NCBI GenBank assembly: GCA_026214975.1
Contig: CM047813.1
Location: forward strand, 28,776,797-28,840,796
DNA length: 64,000 bases
Source of the DNA: Gentiana macrophylla
Taxonomy: Eukaryota; Streptophyta; Magnoliopsida; Gentianales; Gentianaceae
Direction of reading: 5' to 3'
Shown: positions 47,421 to 59,356 of the stretch, piece after piece
How positions within the stretch are numbered: the stretch's first letter is position 1
How the letters are laid out: each line of letters begins with the position of its first letter
Program-made: the position numbers and the translations under genes
The notes under the pieces: model-generated
What the model was told of the DNA's origin: nothing
The model's input: only the letters and a program-made list of their open reading frames with translations
The model's database searches: none

Positions 47421-48386
47421 CTAGCTACATATGGGGCAGAGAATTAAACCATTTTCATTACAATCAGTGCACCTAATCACCATATCTTCTTCCTCCACCA
47501 ACACCTTACAACTCCCATTACACCTCAAACATGGCAAGAATCTCAATCCTCCACATCCTTCACACACATGCTTGCTTTTCGATTTAGGTAAACCGACAAG
47601 CAAATCAACCAAAACCCCGTCTTCTAGCATCCTCATCACCTCTTCCACCCCACCAATATACCTACCTTTCACGAATACTCTGGGAGGTATCATCAGTTTC
47701 AGACTCTCTTTCCCATTCATCAGCTGCTTTAGTTCTTCCTTGAATCTTTTGTCCATGGATATGTCCCTCTCGCAAATCTGAAACCCAAGACCCTCGATTG
47801 CTGATCTCACCGCATTGCAGTCTTCGAAAGTCTTCCGTATGCCTCTTAAAGTGGTTGTGTAAACCACGATTTTGTTCTCCCCGTTTAAAGGGCAGAGCTT
47901 TTCGTAGAAGCAGTCATCATCGAGCGGATCATTCAAACGTTTAGTTGGTCCAAGGAGGAATTTGGTGCTGTCTCGATCTGAGAAGGGGAATAGGTTTGGA
48001 TTTGAGTTTTCTTTTGTGGGTTTGAGGGGTACAGGACAGAAACGGAAGCTGTGATCGGAGACGATGTGGTTAGAGTCAAGACCAGACATGAGCTCCCAAG
48101 AGTTGATGATTTCAGGTTTGAGAGGAGGCTTGGGATCTGAATTAGAGAGTGAATCGGAGAAGAAGGAACCGAGGTTGAATCGAGGAGCGGGAGTGGGAGC
48201 AATGGTGGTGGTGGTGGTGGTGGAAGGGGTGGGAGAGTCGCCGGAGAAGGTGGGTAGTGGATCGAGGGTCAAGACACCATAAGTGGTGGAAGTAAGGGAG
48301 ACAATGTGGTGGCCAAAAGCAGTGGAACCGCCGATTTGGCTGAAATCATCGTCGCGATTCAGCAGAGTTGAGGAAACACAGCCCAT
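47421..48386 (-). CDS. glutaredoxin-like protein with C-terminal CxxC zinc-binding repeats
   Basis: A single-exon gene of 321 residues. The start is placed at the ATG of MGCVSSTLL (48386), because MGCVSS is a typical plant N-myristoylation and palmitoylation signal and the 28 codons upstream lack an ATG. A low-complexity linker rich in Pro, Ser and Thr leads to a glutaredoxin-fold domain (about residues 172-262): KIVVYTTTLRGIRKTFEDC, IPPRVFVKGRYIGG. The usual active-site CxxC or CxxS is replaced here by LRGI. Paired cysteines follow (CEGCGG, CLRCNGSC, CTDCNENG, CPIC; residues 274-320), probably binding zinc. This is the At5g39865/At3g28850 family. The function is poorly known; a membrane-anchored, non-canonical role is inferred. 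Confidence 0.9.
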   Translation of the reverse strand: MGCVSSTLLNRDDDFSQIGGSTAFGHHIVSLTSTTYGVLTLDPLPTFSGDSPTPSTTTTTTIAPTPAPRFNLGSFFSDSLSNSDPKPPLKPEIINSWELMSGLDSNHIVSDHSFRFCPVPLKPTKENSNPNLFPFSDRDSTKFLLGPTKRLNDPLDDDCFYEKLCPLNGENKIVVYTTTLRGIRKTFEDCNAVRSAIEGLGFQICERDISMDKRFKEELKQLMNGKESLKLMIPPRVFVKGRYIGGVEEVMRMLEDGVLVDLLVGLPKSKSKHVCEGCGGLRFLPCLRCNGSCKVLVEEEDMVIRCTDCNENGLILCPICS

Positions 48387-48733
48387 TTGAATCCTGATTT
48401 CAAATCTTGTTCTTGAATTCTGCCTGCGGGTGGGGGGGAATGTGATATATGTATGAGGGAATTTAAACAAAAGGGACTTGAATCAAATGTGAACAACTAC
48501 TCTCCCTCTTTTGCTGCGAATTAAACTACTACTAGTAGTTTCCAATTCAAAATTTGGATAAAATGCCTTTGAGTGTTTTCTCGGGAATCTTTTTTTCTTT
48601 TTACTACAGTATTAATTAAAGTGTAAGAATGGCGTGACTTTGTTCATCAGATTCTCAAAGGTAGTTTCTCGGACAGAGTGAGAGGACATTAATTGAAGTT
48701 GGCGGTCAAAATTTTGAATTTGAGTACTTCATC

Positions 48734-50179
48734 CAGGGGTGACCGAAGCCCAGTACAGAGGCCAGCGTAGATCTTAGTGGCCTTAGAGTGTTTCCAGCAG
48801 AAACATCAAATTTTATCTTTAAAATAATATAAAATAGTACATATCTTTATTTTATAACATCTCAATCTAAAAACCTCCACAACAGCATCTCTATTCTTAT
48901 TCCTATAATATTTCAAATAATATTAAATAATACATATTCTAACTCACAAGTCACAACCCTATTTATACACATTAAATATTTATTATTTCATTCCAGCATC
49001 CCTATCCCTATAATTTTTAATAATTAAATATGTTTAGGGCGTGAATAGTCGTCATGAAGTAGGGATGCAAGACTGCTCATATCCCTAAAAATAAATAGGG
49101 ATAAAGACTACTCTTTGTGAAAATTTATTTTGAGAGTAAACTCTATTTTTATCTTCATTTTAGGGATAGAAAGCGCCATATAGAGCCTGGCTGGGAGTCT
49201 TGCTTAGTTCATACTCCTAGTGGTAAGCCAGCCACTAGGGTCTACTCTGGCCTTCAGTGGGAGGTCCAGGATTCGAATCCCCTCATCTTCTTTTTGTTTC
49301 TGGCAAAAATAAAAAAATAAAAATCTAGGGGTGACCAAATGAATTGACGACCGAACCGTAACTGAACCGGCGGCTTTTTAAGACTTTCGGTTCCACACGG
49401 TTCCGGAACCGGCGGTTCTACGGTTCATACGATTCAACGGTTCACGCGGTTCCTTCTCGATTCAGATAACTGTTCTAAAAATTCATTTTTTTTAATTTTC
49501 AAAAATTACTTATTCTTATCAATTATAATAACAAATTACTATTTAATTAAAATCGACTGTAATATAAAAAAACCAAAGCGAAAATACTATAGTTTTTTAT
49601 AAATAGTTTTTTATTCGGTTTTAAGTATAAGTTGATTATATATGTTGTATAATAAGTTTGTTTTATAAAAAATTACGTGAGACATATATTGTATACAAGT
49701 AAGATATAAATTTAATGTTATTTTTTTAACGTTTGTACCGAAAAATCGGTTGCCTACGTATCTTCTACATGTAATCGTGTCATATATAAAAAAAATCAAA
49801 ACGAACGTAGTTCTCTAGTTTTTTTTAGTCTTTTATAGTTTTTTTTATTAAGTTTTAAGATAAGTTGACTATATATGTTGTATAATAAGTTTGTTTTATA
49901 ATAATTTTGTAGAATTGATAGGAGAGTAGGTGTAAGATTGTCAAAATGAGAGGTATTTATAGGATCAATTTGAAATGGCCTGGAAAAAAAATAGCCGTTG
50001 CTGTTGGAGCCGGTTCCAATTCCGGTTCCGGCCGGGCCGGTTGAACCACCGGTTGCCAGTCCGGTTCCGGTTCACTGCAAGACCGAACCGCCCTATAACC
50101 GGTGAACCGCCGGGCCTGTGAACCGCCGGTTACGGTCCGGTCCGGTTCACCGGTTCACGGTTCAAAGTGGTCACCCCTA
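48734..50179. mobile_element. hAT-like non-autonomous element with 8-bp target duplication, containing inserts
   Basis: ACTTCATC occurs at 48726-48733 and again at 50180-50187, the 8-bp duplication of the hAT superfamily. The ends between them are CAGGGGTGACC and GGTCACCCCTA, imperfect inverted repeats with the hAT-like YAGGGGTG start. A second left terminus, TAGGGGTGACC, lies at 49326. From there to the right end, ACCGAACCG and CCGGTTC words recur as subterminal repeats. The simplest reading is a hAT element (49326-50179) whose left terminus was duplicated when a retroposon landed in it. Confidence 0.75.
49176..49325 (+). mobile_element. tRNA-derived SINE-like sequence
   Basis: It has a Pol III box A-like CTAGTGGTAAGCC, then box B-like GGATTCGAATCCCC about 60 bases later. 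It ends in an A-rich tail, CAAAAATAAAAAAATAAAAA. The order and spacing are those of plant tRNA-derived SINEs. The 5' start is uncertain: AT-rich sequence from about 48782 may have been inserted into the SINE. The flanking AGGGGTGACC words (48735 and 49327) could be its target duplication. Confidence 0.6.
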
Positions 50180-50187
50180 ACTTCATC

Positions 50188-51110
50188 CTGGAATTTTTCT
50201 CGAGGGAACTTGATTTATTACTTAATCCGTTTCAAAATAACTCATACAATTATCGATATTATTTGTTTCATGTTGTGTGAGTCAATTACATTTTCAATAC
50301 ATCATTTATTGTGTTTTCCTACGACTATCCTTATTTATTAAGGAGCGAGAAAATAAAAACAACACTGCATTCATTATAGTCATTTTGGTATTCAAATTAA
50401 AGTATTAACTCATCTCTTTTTCCCCAACTTTTCATTTTATATAAATGTCCTTTAGCTAAATTCTGAGAAACTCATTTTCCTAGTTATCGATGAATGCTAC
50501 TAATGTCGTTTACGAGTAAACAAACCAAGAACCATGAGCTTGTATCCAGAAACTCAAATGATTGGTATGACCAATCAAACTCTTCAGTCGAATCAACCGC
50601 CTCATTAATATTGAGGTCATATCACCGTAGAGCCTAGACTACACTCTCCGGAATATAGAACATATTTACTCCACCACTCACGTAGTTACCGAGCTCCCAT
50701 TGATAGAACCATTACTTATGGATAACCATCTATAGACATTCAGTATATGGAGCTAAGAACTGTCCGTAAGACCTCCCTATAATATCTTATCCTCGAACTA
50801 CCATTAACCTACTAGCGACCGATATCCTTTGATCTTACCAAGGGTGCGTGCAATCGATTAATGCTACGATTAACAAACGAGGGAACCGCCTTTTTACTTT
50901 CTTTCCGATGAAGGAGTGGATTTAATATTTGTGACATATCCCTGAGTGATGCAAAAATGTCCAGGATTTAGAAAGCGCCGCTTAGCTAACCGTGCCGCCA
51001 AATCAAACGCTACCCATGAAATGACATGAGTCTATAATCAGACCGGGACTAAGATTCAATTCATAAGCCGACATCTAATGATTCAACAAGAATCTCTCAT
51101 TACGGACATA
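50188..51110. other. repeat-like intergenic sequence, possible copia LTR on minus strand
   Basis: There is no coding sense. From about 50460 to 51105 the sequence is less AT-rich than its surroundings and has an even, LTR-like texture, ending at LTR A. It reminds me of long copia LTRs read in reverse, but I found no matching second copy or terminal signals. Confidence 0.3.
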
Positions 51111-52684
51111 GTGATGGCCAAATCCTAGGTGTCCAATCTAACCGGCAGTGTACCGGGCAATTGTAGTCTAGTACGGTGGGTCAAGGTCGAATCCACGGGG
51201 AAAAATACTGGTGAGGTTAACCACTTAAAAGCTTATATTAATTCGATCTAGGTCGCAAATTGCAAGATGGTAATTAAATGCATAAGTAAAATTTCTCGTG
51301 ACAACAAAAATAATAAAATGATAAAAGAAGCTAACCATGATAATGTATAGACTAGTAATTCTCTTGTAGTATCATGGGAATGATTTCCTTCCAACCTACC
51401 ATTGGTGTTCAAAACTGTGAAACGGTGCATTCCTAAGCAAGCAGTTCCCCCTCATACGAGTGTATGAAACTACTCTATACCTCCTCCTTGGTCTAGGTAT
51501 CCTAAACCTAATGAATTGGTAAGCTACGCACGTGAATGCAATGACAAGGTCAACTATCCCCGGATAAGAAATCGAATGCCTCGAAAGGTCGATTTTACCT
51601 TCCGGTTTTCTACTACCCTCTTCCCACGACTAACATCTCCTTTCGGTCTCCGTTAAACGTGTAAATGCTAACACTAGTCAATTACTCTAATGCAGCAATT
51701 CAATACAACACAAGTAGGAAAAGCTTCACTACAGTTGAAACTAACAACACATATGATCATTCCCAATCAACATAAGAGAATAAACTAAGCCTACAACATA
51801 ATCTTGGCTAGATAAATCTAGCCACTCATAACTACAAATATCAACATATCAAAGTTAACATTCATAACCATAAGAACACTTGAATGAAAATAAAGATTAT
51901 AGATTACCAAATCAAAAGCAAGAATTCGAGTTTGGTGTTCTTCATCCAACTCCAAAAGATTCAATGGAACCAACACTAATGTGTTTTAACTCCAATCAAG
52001 TAATGGAAGCTAGACTAGAATCCTTAACTATAAGAGCCTTGGGGGTGGGGGGTGTCTTCAAGAGGGAAAGGTTGAGGAAGATGAAGTGTATATTGATAAT
52101 TTTGGTGAGTGGAGGAATAAAAGAGATCAAATTTTTGCTGACTCTGCAATATTGACGCGGGTCAACCCATTTGGCGTGCGTCATGCTCTTTAACGAAGGG
52201 TTGGTGTCGGTCATGGGAAATTGGCGGGCGCCAAGTCTAATGTAGTGGTTGGTTGAATGACATCCACATTAAATGCTCAGCAGACTTGGATATCTCCACT
52301 TGGCGCGGGTCAATGTAGCATGGCGTACGCCATGTGTATATAAAATGTCCTTGATCAAATTTATTCTCCAAATGGAATGGACCGAACCCTCTAACATGTA
52401 CCAATAGTCCTCGTGGGTTGGAATCCTCGCCTCAACTCCAAAATCATCACTCAAAAATCCAATGACATCATCAACTGTGAAAGCATGGTTTTTCTAAAAT
52501 TTCCTATGTACACAAAAAATAGTTTAATAAAAGTAAAAGCATGGTTTTTCTGAAATTTCCTGTGTACACAAAAAATAGTTTAATTTATCATAGAAATTGC
52601 TCAAGTTGATATCAAAATATCACTAATTGCATTAGAAAAAAGGGCAAATCATCGGGAATTGTATCACCAGGTTGACCTACATCA
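51111..52684 (-). repeat. LTR A (1574 bp)
   Basis: It begins TGATG and ends CATCA on either strand. On the minus strand it starts right after a GGGGAGTGGT polypurine tract, carries a GC module (GGCGTACGCCAT, GGCGCCCGCC, GACGCACGCC; 52155-52335), and ends with the ACCGGCAG/TGTACCGGG word shared with LTRs C and D. A 56-bp unit beginning AAAGCATGGTTTTTCT is tandemly duplicated at 52480-52591. Confidence 0.65.
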
Positions 52685-54279
52685 ACCACTCCCCACTCAG
52701 CGTTTGCTCGTCCTCGAGCAACTAGAGCGATAAGGCTATCTAGAGTCAAGAAAATACAATCATGCAATCATCAAGAAATGAGGATCCAATTAGACGATGC
52801 AACCGATCAAAATCACAAGAACATGTTCCCCATGATCTAAAGAAGTAGTGGAGTGTGTGAGTGAATATTCCTCAAGTTTGCTATCAAACTGACGACCATG
52901 AAATCATGCAAGCCTTACTAAAAAAAATGCAACCCTAGCTTAGGAATGATACCAATATCCACTAATTAGGCACTCGAAATCAAGAAGTTAGGTCAAGTAG
53001 TTGACAAAACGGCTTGTAACGTTCAGGCTAGGGTAGTGGCTAACCGAAAAGGAATAAAAGGATAATCAAAAGAACAAGGCAAGATAGCAAGAATCCACAC
53101 CTTCCTCTCCTTCATACCAAGTTTCCGAATTAGTCATTTCCCCTCCTTACATTACTTCAGATATTACAATTTGAGCTTCAAAATTGCCTTCAATGACTCA
53201 TTATTCAACCATTAAGTATTTACATCTCTTATGCTTTTTTTTATTTGAGTTTTGATTTCTTAGAAGCCTTTATTCAACTCTTGGAATATGTACATTATAA
53301 AGGAAAACTGTCTTCTCTTTATTTTTATTTTAAAAGATTGCCAACACCAATGGGTTCCGAACCAATACTTCATTAGATGTCATCTCAACTTGTGCCAACA
53401 CAACTCATCCCACCCTTAATTCCAATCCACCGCCCATACAATCAATGGACTCTTGCTACACTTGCAAGAGGCCAAAGGAATGTAGACCAAATTCCGGGTA
53501 AGGGTCGGGTTATGATGAGGCTAAGTACGAACGGCTAGATCGAGTAGGGTCTCACCACTCTGCAAGGTTGAGATGGGGACAGAAAGGAAAATTTGTGTCC
53601 AGGAAGGCCATTTGGCTTTGGGCTAGTCAAAGTTATGCCAAAAATCGTCATCCCTACTCCGATTCCAAGTACCTGTTATTTCGTCTCAATAGAATAACAT
53701 TCTTAAGTTCAAGTTGCAAGTAAGAGTATGCATGCACAATTTCATGAAAAGTTGTTTGTTAACAAAAGATTAGAATATACGTGCACAATGGATCACACTA
53801 CCATCGAAGATTAGTGAATAACATGTACTCATGTTCCATCAGAGTTACTTATTTAATTTAAATAGTCACTTTATCAATTACAAAATTATAGTTTATGCCT
53901 AAAGATAGTTTATACAGCTCTCAATTGCTCGAAAATAATCAAAGCTAAGGCTTTTCTTAAGCAATTAATGGCATTACCCGTTGTTGGACTAACTGTACTC
54001 CCACTCCCCACTTACGAACTTGCATTGTCCTCAATGTTAAGTGAGTAATAAAATAAAGTTAGGGAAACAAGGGGGGAATCGAAATGAGCGAAAATCATGA
54101 TAAACCAAATTCAAAATTAGGGTAAAACATGTGCATGATGGAGTGATGGCGGACGCCGAAGGAGAATGGCGCACGCCAGAAACACTGTTGCTATACAGAG
54201 ACTTAACGGTGGAAAACTGACGCATGTCAAAATGGTCATGGCGCACGCCATCCCTGAATATAAGGCGGATGGTGCGCAC

Positions 54280-55096
54280 TGATGAGCTAAAAATCTACCC
54301 ACAAAAATATAATTTATAAAAGACTCGCAACCGTGGGTAAACTAACTCTCTAACCAGAAGAGTACCGGGTCAGATTGTTAGGATAGCTACAGGAGTACGA
54401 GGTCGATCCCAAGAGAAATGTGGTTGTGAGTACCAAAGCGAACGTGTGTCTTAGTCTAGGCGATCAAAGTTGTGGTGGAGATATTACACTAATGCAGAAA
54501 GTAAATATTATTCTAACAAGTTTATCTAGGTGATTAAAAAGCATAGCCAAACTATGATCCAACATGTTACTTTTACCCCATAGGAAAAACTTGACAAGGA
54601 GTGTGTTTTAACTGATTCAGTTTATATGACATTCACGGGTATCAACTCTTTATTCTTGTGTTAAGGTCTGAACAACTCTCGCTTAACCCCCATACTAGGT
54701 TTATTAACTTTCCCTTTAGAAAGCTAACTTGCCTAACATGGTTGACCAGAATAAAAAGCTGTTGAAAACCTCAAATAAGCATAGTCCTAACGTGTCACTT
54801 AGGTTGTCAATCTAACTATTAAGGCTATGTTTTAGTGATTCTAATACTGTTTCCACATCTCATAGCAAAGGAACAAGGTTGTCAATCTCATTCAAAGCTA
54901 TGTAAATGATCAAAACAAGTTTTAGAACATGAGTTTATCATACGAACGTTTAATTAAGCGCTACACAACTCCATCTCGTTTCCCAAGGGTTGATTTCACC
55001 CGTTTTCACATAATTCGGCTATGAAACGAGATTAGCTACTCACATATATATATATAGATATATAGATATATATAAATACATAAGCATATATATAGA

Positions 55097-55145
<49 letters not shown>

Positions 55146-55273
55146 TACTAATATATATATATAAGTACATAAGTATATATATATATATAGATAATGAAAG
55201 AAACGAAACAAGAAAGAACAAAAGGAAAACGATATTATAACGAAACTATTCGAATTATTACAACTATATAACT

Positions 55274-55306
<33 letters not shown>

Positions 55307-56081
55307 CCCCAAAACAAAAAAGAAATAAAAAGAAAAAGGCAGAGGAAAATATATATATAGATGTATATATATATTTTGGGACATCTGAAACAATTGGATC
55401 GAGGTGAGTATTTATAGGGGTGGCGGACCGCGCGGCCGGCTTTTCTCTTCGCGCGGCCGGGTAAGGGAATCAGATTCCTTCGTGTCGACTCCACGTGTCT
55501 GTGTGATGATTATTCCGCGCGGCGGCTTATTCCGGCCTGGACCGGAAAAACAAAATATCTTCTTCACGCGATATTCGGTAAAACGGCCATAACTTGAGTT
55601 GTAAACCTCCTATTGACGTAATTTGAAATGCGTTGGAAAGCTCATTTGAAGATTTAAAACTCTCATGAAGAAGTCTTCCCCATAAAATGCCTTTAAGTTG
55701 GGTCAAATGTCCGTCGAAGATATGTTACGGTAGAAGCATTTAGGACAATTGATCCTGTTTGAACTCGTAAGCTTATGACATCTTCTTCTACCCCTCGAAA
55801 TCCATCTTTTAGGGCTCAAAACATGTCGTCACTCGGTATCTCGATCAACCTAAAATCCTGCAATAAATCACCAAAATACCAAGCGTAAATCCGACACGAC
55901 ACTCCGGTTACTAAACCGGTACAAAACCTAGTAAAAACACGATATTTTACATGATAACTACTATTTATACATTTAGATGAAACTTAAGAATTAATGACTT
56001 GATTTGATATAAAAGTGCTCAAAATGGTATCATAAGTGGGGTAAATTGTTATCATAATCAGGGTGAATTTTTCCCTCATCA
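54280..56081 (-). mobile_element. Solo LTR B (1802 bp) with CGCAC target duplication
   Basis: The termini are TGATGA and TCATCA. CGCAC flanks both sides (54275-54279 and 56082-56086), a proper 5-bp duplication. On the minus strand it has the same layout as the LTR at 24720: GC-rich module at about 55422-55535 (GCGCGGCCGG words and CACGTG), TATAAATA at 55409-55416, (TA/TAGA)n tracts at 55040-55380, then GACCCGGTACTCT near the end. No internal region remains, so it formed by LTR-LTR recombination after insertion into element A. Confidence 0.85.
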
Positions 56082-56436
56082 CGCACCAAACCACATTGGC
56101 GTGGGTCAGTTGTGTTTCTCAAAATAAGGGAGGGAATTGCATGAAGTGGGTAACTAGTCGTCATAAAAGAATAAAAGAAGGAGCTATGTACGGATGCATG
56201 AAAACAAAACAAACTAGTTCAACCAAACAAAACAAACAATCCAATATATAACATTATTCAACTCAAACCAAAATAGCTACATCATTGTTCGGAAATAGAA
56301 GGGAAAATGTTGCAACAATTATTCAAAACAACCAGCATGACAGAAAATAAGGCAACGACCAACCAAGAGACCAACTACCAACCATAAAAACATAACAACC
56401 AACCACAAGAACACAACCAGCCACCAATGAGAAAAA

Positions 56437-57167
56437 CTACTCAAAATCAGAACCAGAATCATCAGAAGACGGCGGAGCACCAGGCACATCCTTCGGGGTG
56501 AGGCCACGATGTGTAACAGTACTCGGGAAAAACTCGTCTTGGGAGTAGGCGAGAACTCGAGCAACACGGGTACACAGATGAGAGATGTTCCATGCGAGAG
56601 GAATGAAGGGTAGGGTACACGTAGGCTGAGAATAAGACTATGCAGCATGATGGATCAGCTTGCCCCAGTTAATATACACACTGCGCTTGATGGCGAAAAT
56701 CAAGAGCAGCTCATTATCGGTCAACACATCAAAGTTGTCGGTTGGGAGGATGCGATTGTTGACAAAACGTTTCCACGCCCGCATATCAGGAGAAGGAGCT
56801 GACACCGAGTAATCCGCACGGGGTCCCTCACGACCCGGGAAAAGAGCAGTAGTGGCAGCAGTGAGATGTGCGATGAAACTACCCATGTTGGTAAGATTCC
56901 ACTGTTCCTCGTAGTGGCGGTGAGGTGCAATGGTGGTGGAAGAGAGATGAAATGCGTTATTGATATCCATCCAATGGAAGGGTACCTCAACCCCACGAAC
57001 AAGAACGTAAGAAACATACTTTGCATCTGGAGCAGTGCAAAACATGGCGAAAAACTCGTGAACCACGGTTTCGTTTATGCGCCCACGAGGTGGTGCAACT
57101 AAACTATTCCAGCCTCCTAATTCGATACGATACTCAGAATACTCCTCAAGCTTTTTTGTGTTTACGT
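56437..57167 (-). pseudogene. Element A ORF, plant transposon protein-like domain
   Basis: The minus-strand frame reads GGWNSLVAPPRGRINETVVH, EFFAMFCTAPDA, VLVRGVEVPFHWMDINNAFH and so on to NWGKLIHHAA. This is the pattern of the so-called putative plant transposon protein found in Athila-like elements: x-EFY/F, VRG-x-x-V-x-F, I-N-x-x-F. An in-frame TAG at 56638-56640 interrupts it, and the same frame goes on with SYSQPTCTLPFIPLAWNI to a natural stop near 56437. Its upstream part is cut off by element C. Confidence 0.6.
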
Positions 57168-58776
57168 TGATGAGAGTCAACTTTACTATGCTTCGGTGCA
57201 TGTTCTAACCCCAATTTATGACACTTTTGGCTTGTATTGGGTAGTTTTAGACCATTTATAGGGTAAAAACACATTGAGCGCTCACTTTGAGGTGAACCGG
57301 CGCATTGATGGAAAACCTCGGCATTTTACGATGTTTTGACCCTTTTCGAGACCTAGTTATCTTGTGGAAGTATGCTCTGTATGTGTGGATGTTGTGTTGC
57401 AAGATACAGGTGACTTGAGTACCCGGAATTTGAGGCATTGGTTTTAGAAAGACGAAACCGAGGCTTGGGGATGGAAACGGATCAAATACAGTTGATGTTT
57501 TCGCCTTACATTCACTTTATCTGCAATTTTCTCCCAGATACATGCTTTTTCTGGACTTTTGGTCTTCATGAAAGTTGTAGATAATTGAATGATCTTTCCA
57601 ACGCAACTTGAATCACTCGAATTGGAGCTCTACACGCAATGATATTTCCAAATTACTGAAGGCCGTTAGTGCTGAAAGTTGCAGGATCCAGTGCGGGCGC
57701 ACCAGATGAAGTGCGGACGCACTGGACGGACAAAAAGTTCAATTTTAGCACAGAGCACTCAGTGCGAGTGCACTGAGGTTTAGTGCGGATGCACCGGGTC
57801 GAATTTTCAGCAAATTATCATCCTCCCAAGAACCCTAAAGCTCGACCCCTCCCCTTTCACCCCTTTAAACTCTTTCTTACTCTAATTTTCCATAGATTAG
57901 ACTTAAAATTAGTTTAGTTTCTAGCTCAAGTTTCTTCTCTACTCTTGGATTTTGTCATTTTGGATCTTCTTCATCATCAATTGACATGGGTGGTGTTGGA
58001 GCTTGATGTAATCCGACTTTTACACGATTTTGGTAACTAATCTAGTTTCCTTTCTTGTTTTATGGCTTTAATCTCTTCCTTGCTTGTTACTTATTTCTTT
58101 GTGATGACTAGCTAATTTACTACATAGTCAAACCATAAGAATGTTGAAGAAATCTCCCTCTGACGAATTCATGTCTTAAAACTTGTTCTTAATGCTTGAA
58201 TTAGACTGTACACCTAGTTAATGAGCTCACACACCACTTTTATAAATGTATGTTGCGAAGGGGTGTGGGAAAAGGGGTTTTAAGATCGTTATTTACAATT
58301 GACTGAGTTGTTTAGATCGATTGGGTAACGAGGTTTGTCAGTGTAAATCGAGCTGCTCTATAGCGTTTATCTTGTTCCGGTCAGTTAAATCCTTAAAGGT
58401 GGACTGTTGAACCGGGCAAAGGATGCTAGGTTGTTGCATGGCGTCTAGTACTATCTTGGGAGTTTGCACCCATGAACGAGTCGATATAAGCATTATGATG
58501 GTTGGTTGGTAGTTTCCATTCCCAAATAGTCGATTAGAGGGGCGAAAGCATTCAATTGGATCGTGATTTGGCTATGTCTCTTTCTCTCTTTATCTCTAGT
58601 TTAAATATCATTTTAGCATAATCAAAACTTGAATGCACTCGATTAACCTAAACTAAGTATGAAAACAACTTTGGTACTCGATTGATTCCTCGTAGGATAC
58701 GACCTTGCTCACCACTGTAGTGCTTCCGACCCGGTACTCTGCCGGTTAAGGTTGGTCGTTACTATTTTGGTCATCA
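57168..58776 (+). repeat. Element C 5' LTR (1609 bp)
   Basis: It starts TGATGAGAGTC and ends GGTCATCA. Its GC module has four copies of AGTGCG(R)(R)(Y)GCAC-like 14-mers at 57690, 57710, 57761 and 57782. Downstream are CCTTTAAACTC, a weak TATA-like word near 57870, and the terminal GACCCGGTACTCTGCCGG word. The first 994 bases align with 62114-63180. Confidence 0.85.
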
Positions 58777-58783
58777 AGTTTTC

Positions 58784-58800
58784 TGGCGCCATTGCCGAGG
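58784..58800 (+). other. primer binding site of element C
   Basis: TGGCGCCATTGCCGAGG begins seven bases after the LTR end. TGGCGCC at the start matches the complement of a tRNA 3' end (Asp-type is my best guess) and is the usual site in Athila-like elements. Confidence 0.65.
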
Positions 58801-59029
58801 AATTAATCGATATCACATAAGTCTTCTGAAGACTTAGGCTTAGGTCGTTTTTGTTTTCTTCTTCCTTAATGTTGATTTTTGGTTGAAGAGTCACACCATA
58901 TACTACGGTAGTGGTGGTGACGAGATACCGTGATTGTGTTCTTGTTTTTCCCTTGAATCGCAGTGTATGGATTCGTATGGCTAGGAGGGATCTTCTCCCT
59001 ACTAATTTGGAGGCTTTAATTTTGGTGGA

Positions 59030-59325
59030 ATGGGTTTTGGATTCCAACCATATTATCATGTCAACCCATACACATCACCATACAACAATGAGTGGGGGAG
59101 TCCTACAAGTTCTCAGTTTCAACACACCAATGCCAATTTGCAATATGATCAACCTTCACAAATATCTCCTCCTCCACAAAAGAGTACGAACGATATGTTA
59201 TTGGAGCAAATCAACAAGACTTTGCAAGAGCAAGGCCGTGTGTTAAAATAGCAAGGCCGAGCTTTGAAAGAGCAAGGTCGGGAGTTGATGGATATTAAAA
59301 CGAATGCTACTACTCTTCAATCGGC

Positions 59326-59356
<31 letters not shown>

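Larger units (their letters stand above)
51111..57167 (-). mobile_element. Element A: Ty3-type (Athila-like) retrotransposon, minus strand, interrupted
   Basis: Its 3' LTR is at 51111-52684 and its interior runs from 52685 to 57167, where element C cuts it. Solo LTR B (54280-56081) sits within the interior. Just inside the LTR, on the minus strand, is the CTCGAGGACGAGCAAACGCT word and a G-rich polypurine tract; further in is a GAGGACAATG word (54021-54038). GC-rich GGCGTGCGCC words near 54150-54270 match those in its LTR. The 5' part is beyond the window or lost in the nest. Confidence 0.7.

Noticed and set aside
49176..49325. tRNA gene
   Set aside because: Box A and box B are present, but the sequence does not fold into a clean cloverleaf by eye and ends in an A-rich tail, so SINE is the better call.
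55036..55494. Ile/Tyr-repeat ORFs
   Set aside because: They are translations of TA/TAGA microsatellite tracts inside LTR B.
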